Shown here one piece after another: positions 52,938-54,104 of a stretch of DNA of 54,104 bases. Each line of letters opens with the position of its first letter. The stretch's first letter is position 1. The translations under genes were made by a program, and so were the position numbers. Below the pieces are notes generated by a model. That model saw nothing but the letters and a program-made list of their open reading frames with translations. It made no database searches and had not been told where the DNA came from. Source of the DNA: Bowdeniella nasicola (GTDB lineage: Bacteria > Actinomycetota > Actinomycetes > Actinomycetales > Actinomycetaceae); NCBI RefSeq assembly GCF_900107735.1, contig NZ_FNQV01000016.1:1-54104 (forward strand). Direction: 5' to 3'.

Positions 52938-52964
52938 AAGCGCGGACGAATCTCGTCCGCGCTT
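52938..52964 (-). terminator. Strong Rho-independent terminator of the 61-codon gene
   Basis: AAGCGCGGACGA and TCGTCCGCGCTT form a perfect 12-bp stem with an ATC loop, followed on the minus strand by TTTTG. It lies 9 bases beyond the stop of the 61-codon gene. Confidence 0.75.
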
Positions 52965-52973
52965 GTTGCCTAC

Positions 52974-53159
52974 TTAGGCAGCCATCGTGAGGATCTCGAC
53001 GTCCTCGAGGTTCGACCACTCGATTCCGAAGGGCTCTCGCCAGCCGCGTACGGCGTCTTCGATCGCGTGGTAGTCGATCCCGGAGGCGGTCCGACCGGTC
53101 AAATGGTCCACGATAGTAAGTTTGCTCATCTTCATCATTCCTTCAGTCACATGAGTCAT
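52974..53159 (-). CDS. Small protein of unknown function, 61 aa
   Basis: A short gene with strong expression signals: GGAGGT 8 bases before ATG 53159 and a perfect terminator right after the stop. The product starts MTHVTEGMMKMSKLTIVDHL, has no cysteine and no membrane helix, is mildly acidic and ends EILTMAA. Internal Met codons 7-11 residues in are alternative starts. I recognise no family. It could be a regulatory peptide, an antitoxin-like protein or a modified-peptide precursor, but no processing enzyme is adjacent. It diverges from the interrupted gene at 53375. Confidence 0.6.
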   Translation of the reverse strand: MTHVTEGMMKMSKLTIVDHLTGRTASGIDYHAIEDAVRGWREPFGIEWSNLEDVEILTMAA

Positions 53160-53198
53160 GGGCACACACCTCCGTGGTGCGTGCTGCAACCGGTACCG

Positions 53199-53215
53199 TC
53201 ACGGTTTGACGGGGC
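53199..53215. repeat. Inverted repeat upstream of the 61-aa gene
   Basis: CCGTCA and TGACGG pair around a 5-base spacer, 26-42 bases above the ribosome-binding site of the 61-codon gene. It may be an operator or a leader stem. An adjacent tandem CAGCCAGTCAGCCAG also stands out. Confidence 0.3.
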
Positions 53216-53374
53216 AGCCAGTCAGCCAGTTGGCCTCGGCAGCACGGTGGGCTTCCGAACGAACCAAAATCGGCGCCAAGGCAACTTTACAAGATTACCA
53301 GATGAGCGATATGTGAGCAACTATGTCGCTAGGGTTAACAGTGGCATAGCCGCTTCAGCACAGAGGAATCGTCA

Positions 53375-53824
53375 ATGCGAAGGCGAAAGAAGGACCATCA
53401 ATAACTCTCCGAGTTTCCCGTGGCCAAGCTCCAGGTCGGCTACGGAGTCGGCGCCGTGCTCTGGTTCAAAGGAGGCCTGGTGAAGATCTCGGATCCCGAA
53501 CTCCGCAAACGATTTTATGACTGGGGCGAGTTCTTTCTCGACCATTACGACATCGACGCGGGCTAGCCGACGAGGGACCACGCCGCCCGCCACTTTAGAA
53601 ACGCGGCGGAAATTCTTACCGACCTACAAGAGCTCTACAGCGACTGGGCGATCTACCACGCGATCTGGGAAGAGTGGTACTTGAGACGAGAACAAACCTG
53701 CGGGACCAACCCTAACGAGTACCCAAGCGTATGCGCGGATCGGAAACTCCGGGTTACCGGCCAAAACGTGTTGCTTAAGATCGGAGTTTGCCGCGTTGTG
53801 GTGCGGGAAAGTCGGGGTGATTAG
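53375..53824 (+). pseudogene. Reading frame interrupted by two stop codons
   Basis: AGAGGA lies 8 bases before ATG 53375. The frame runs to TAA at codon 10 (53402), then from GTG 53420 to TAG at 53564, then stays open to 53822. Translation on both sides of the TAG has the look of a real protein, rich in Trp, Tyr, Asp and Glu: ISDPELRKRFYDWGEFFLDH before it and ILTDLQELYSDWAIYHAIWE after it. There is no frameshift. The likely reading is a gene inactivated by two nonsense changes and cut off by the insertion sequence downstream. The family is not recognised. Confidence 0.45.
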
Positions 53825-53841
53825 CTCGAAATGAGCTAATC
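53819..53841. terminator. Hairpin ahead of the transposase gene
   Basis: GATTAGCTC and GAGCTAATC pair perfectly around a GAAAT loop. In insertion sequences such stems often stop read-through transcription entering the transposase gene, but no T-run follows. Confidence 0.35.
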
Positions 53842-53890
53842 CCGGCGGGTTGTTGACATCGGCCTGGTTGTGTGCGGGTCAACTTGACCG

Positions 53891-54104
53891 GTGCGAACCA
53901 AGTCCCCCAAAGCTCGTAAGTGTCAGATCTGTTTCCAGCCGATGCGTAAATACGGACGCAGCGCGGCCGGGGCTCAGCGATGGAGATGCAACTATTGCGG
54001 GGCCACGGTTTGCTTCCGTCGCGAGGATCAAACACAGCAAGCTACCTTCGCCGCGTTCATCGATTATGTGCTCGGTAAGAACGCCCAATACGAGGTCGAT
54101 GGCA
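53891..54104 (+). CDS. Transposase N-terminus (IS1249-like), truncated by window end
   Basis: The first 71 residues of a transposase: a zinc ribbon with CQIC and CNYC pairs, the QRWRCNYCGATVCFRR segment, then FIDYVLGKNAQYEVDG. This arrangement resembles the N-terminus of actinobacterial IS1249-type transposases (IS256-related DDE enzymes). The start is GTG 53891 with no clear ribosome-binding site. The catalytic domain lies beyond the window. Confidence 0.7.
   Translation, partial: MRTKSPKARKCQICFQPMRKYGRSAAGAQRWRCNYCGATVCFRREDQTQQATFAAFIDYVLGKNAQYEVDG

Larger units (their letters stand above)
53782..54104 (+). mobile_element. 5' end of a second insertion sequence (zinc-ribbon transposase)
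   Basis: A transposase gene starts at 53891, and the interval before it has non-coding character with a 9-bp hairpin. The left end probably lies near 53782, but no terminal repeat could be confirmed because the right end is outside the window. It sits in or next to the interrupted frame at 53375. Confidence 0.45.

Noticed and set aside
1-54104. CRISPR arrays, tRNA or rRNA genes
   Set aside because: No regularly spaced repeats and no cloverleaf or conserved rRNA segment were recognised in the gaps between genes.

Overview
The window is chromosomal DNA from a high-G+C Gram-positive bacterium (Actinobacteria). The evidence is consistently G/C-rich third codon positions, frequent GTG and TTG starts, the actinobacterial sufR-sufBDCSUT cluster next to heme A synthase, the divergent glgC/glgM pair, the fabG-inhA pair, the imuA'-imuB-dnaE2 mutasome, and LexA boxes of the actinobacterial type TCGAAC-N4-GTTCGA. 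Heme A synthase and SURF1 imply an aa3-type cytochrome oxidase, so an aerobically respiring member, possibly of the Actinomycetales. No rRNA, tRNA, CRISPR array or prophage was recognised.

Layout. 1-1333: an IS110-family insertion sequence bounded by imperfect 17-bp direct repeats, then pyrG. 3360-5383: two paralogous lipoprotein genes, one broken, lying between pyrG and a NUDIX gene that are usually neighbours in Actinobacteria. 5471-7597: NUDIX hydrolase, PNPOx-like flavoprotein, and the AzlCD amino-acid exporter. 7643-16613: heme A synthase plus an ABC-2 transporter, divergent from the complete Fe-S assembly operon sufR-B-D-C-S-U-T. 16635-25641: CapA lipoprotein, zinc peptidase, methyltransferase, an SOS-type HNH/DUF222 gene, an ABC-F ATPase, a SatD-family gene with a membrane partner, SURF1 and DUF3099. 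25717-31996: fatty-acid reductases (fabG, inhA), SixA, serB, glgC/glgM and a lone ABC ATPase. 32042-35033: NfeD, SPFH protein, DCC thiol oxidoreductase and pseudouridine synthase in one tight run. 35030-36180: an orphan TIR-like protein and a PEBP protein. 36373-41766: the SOS mutasome imuA'-imuB-dnaE2 behind a LexA box. 41768-52903: AI-2E-type permease, HAD phosphatase, heterodimeric ABC exporter, tocopherol-cyclase-like protein, MFS transporter, M3 peptidase and a GNAT-MazG fusion. 52938-54104: a recently eroded end with a 61-codon gene, a reading frame interrupted by two stops, and the start of a second (zinc-ribbon) transposase.

Two themes link separate loci. First, two operons or genes (imuA'-imuB-dnaE2 and the HNH/DUF222 gene) carry LexA boxes placed inside their promoters. 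Second, many genes here have a TANNNT-type -10 hexamer exactly 6 or 7 nt before the start codon and no Shine-Dalgarno sequence, so much of the window is probably transcribed as leaderless mRNA. The most unusual single items are the orphan TIR-like gene, the GNAT-MazG fusion, the SatD operator array, the IS110 junction repeats with a possible bridge RNA, and the small divergent gene pair at the right end. I saw no complete new multi-gene defence system.
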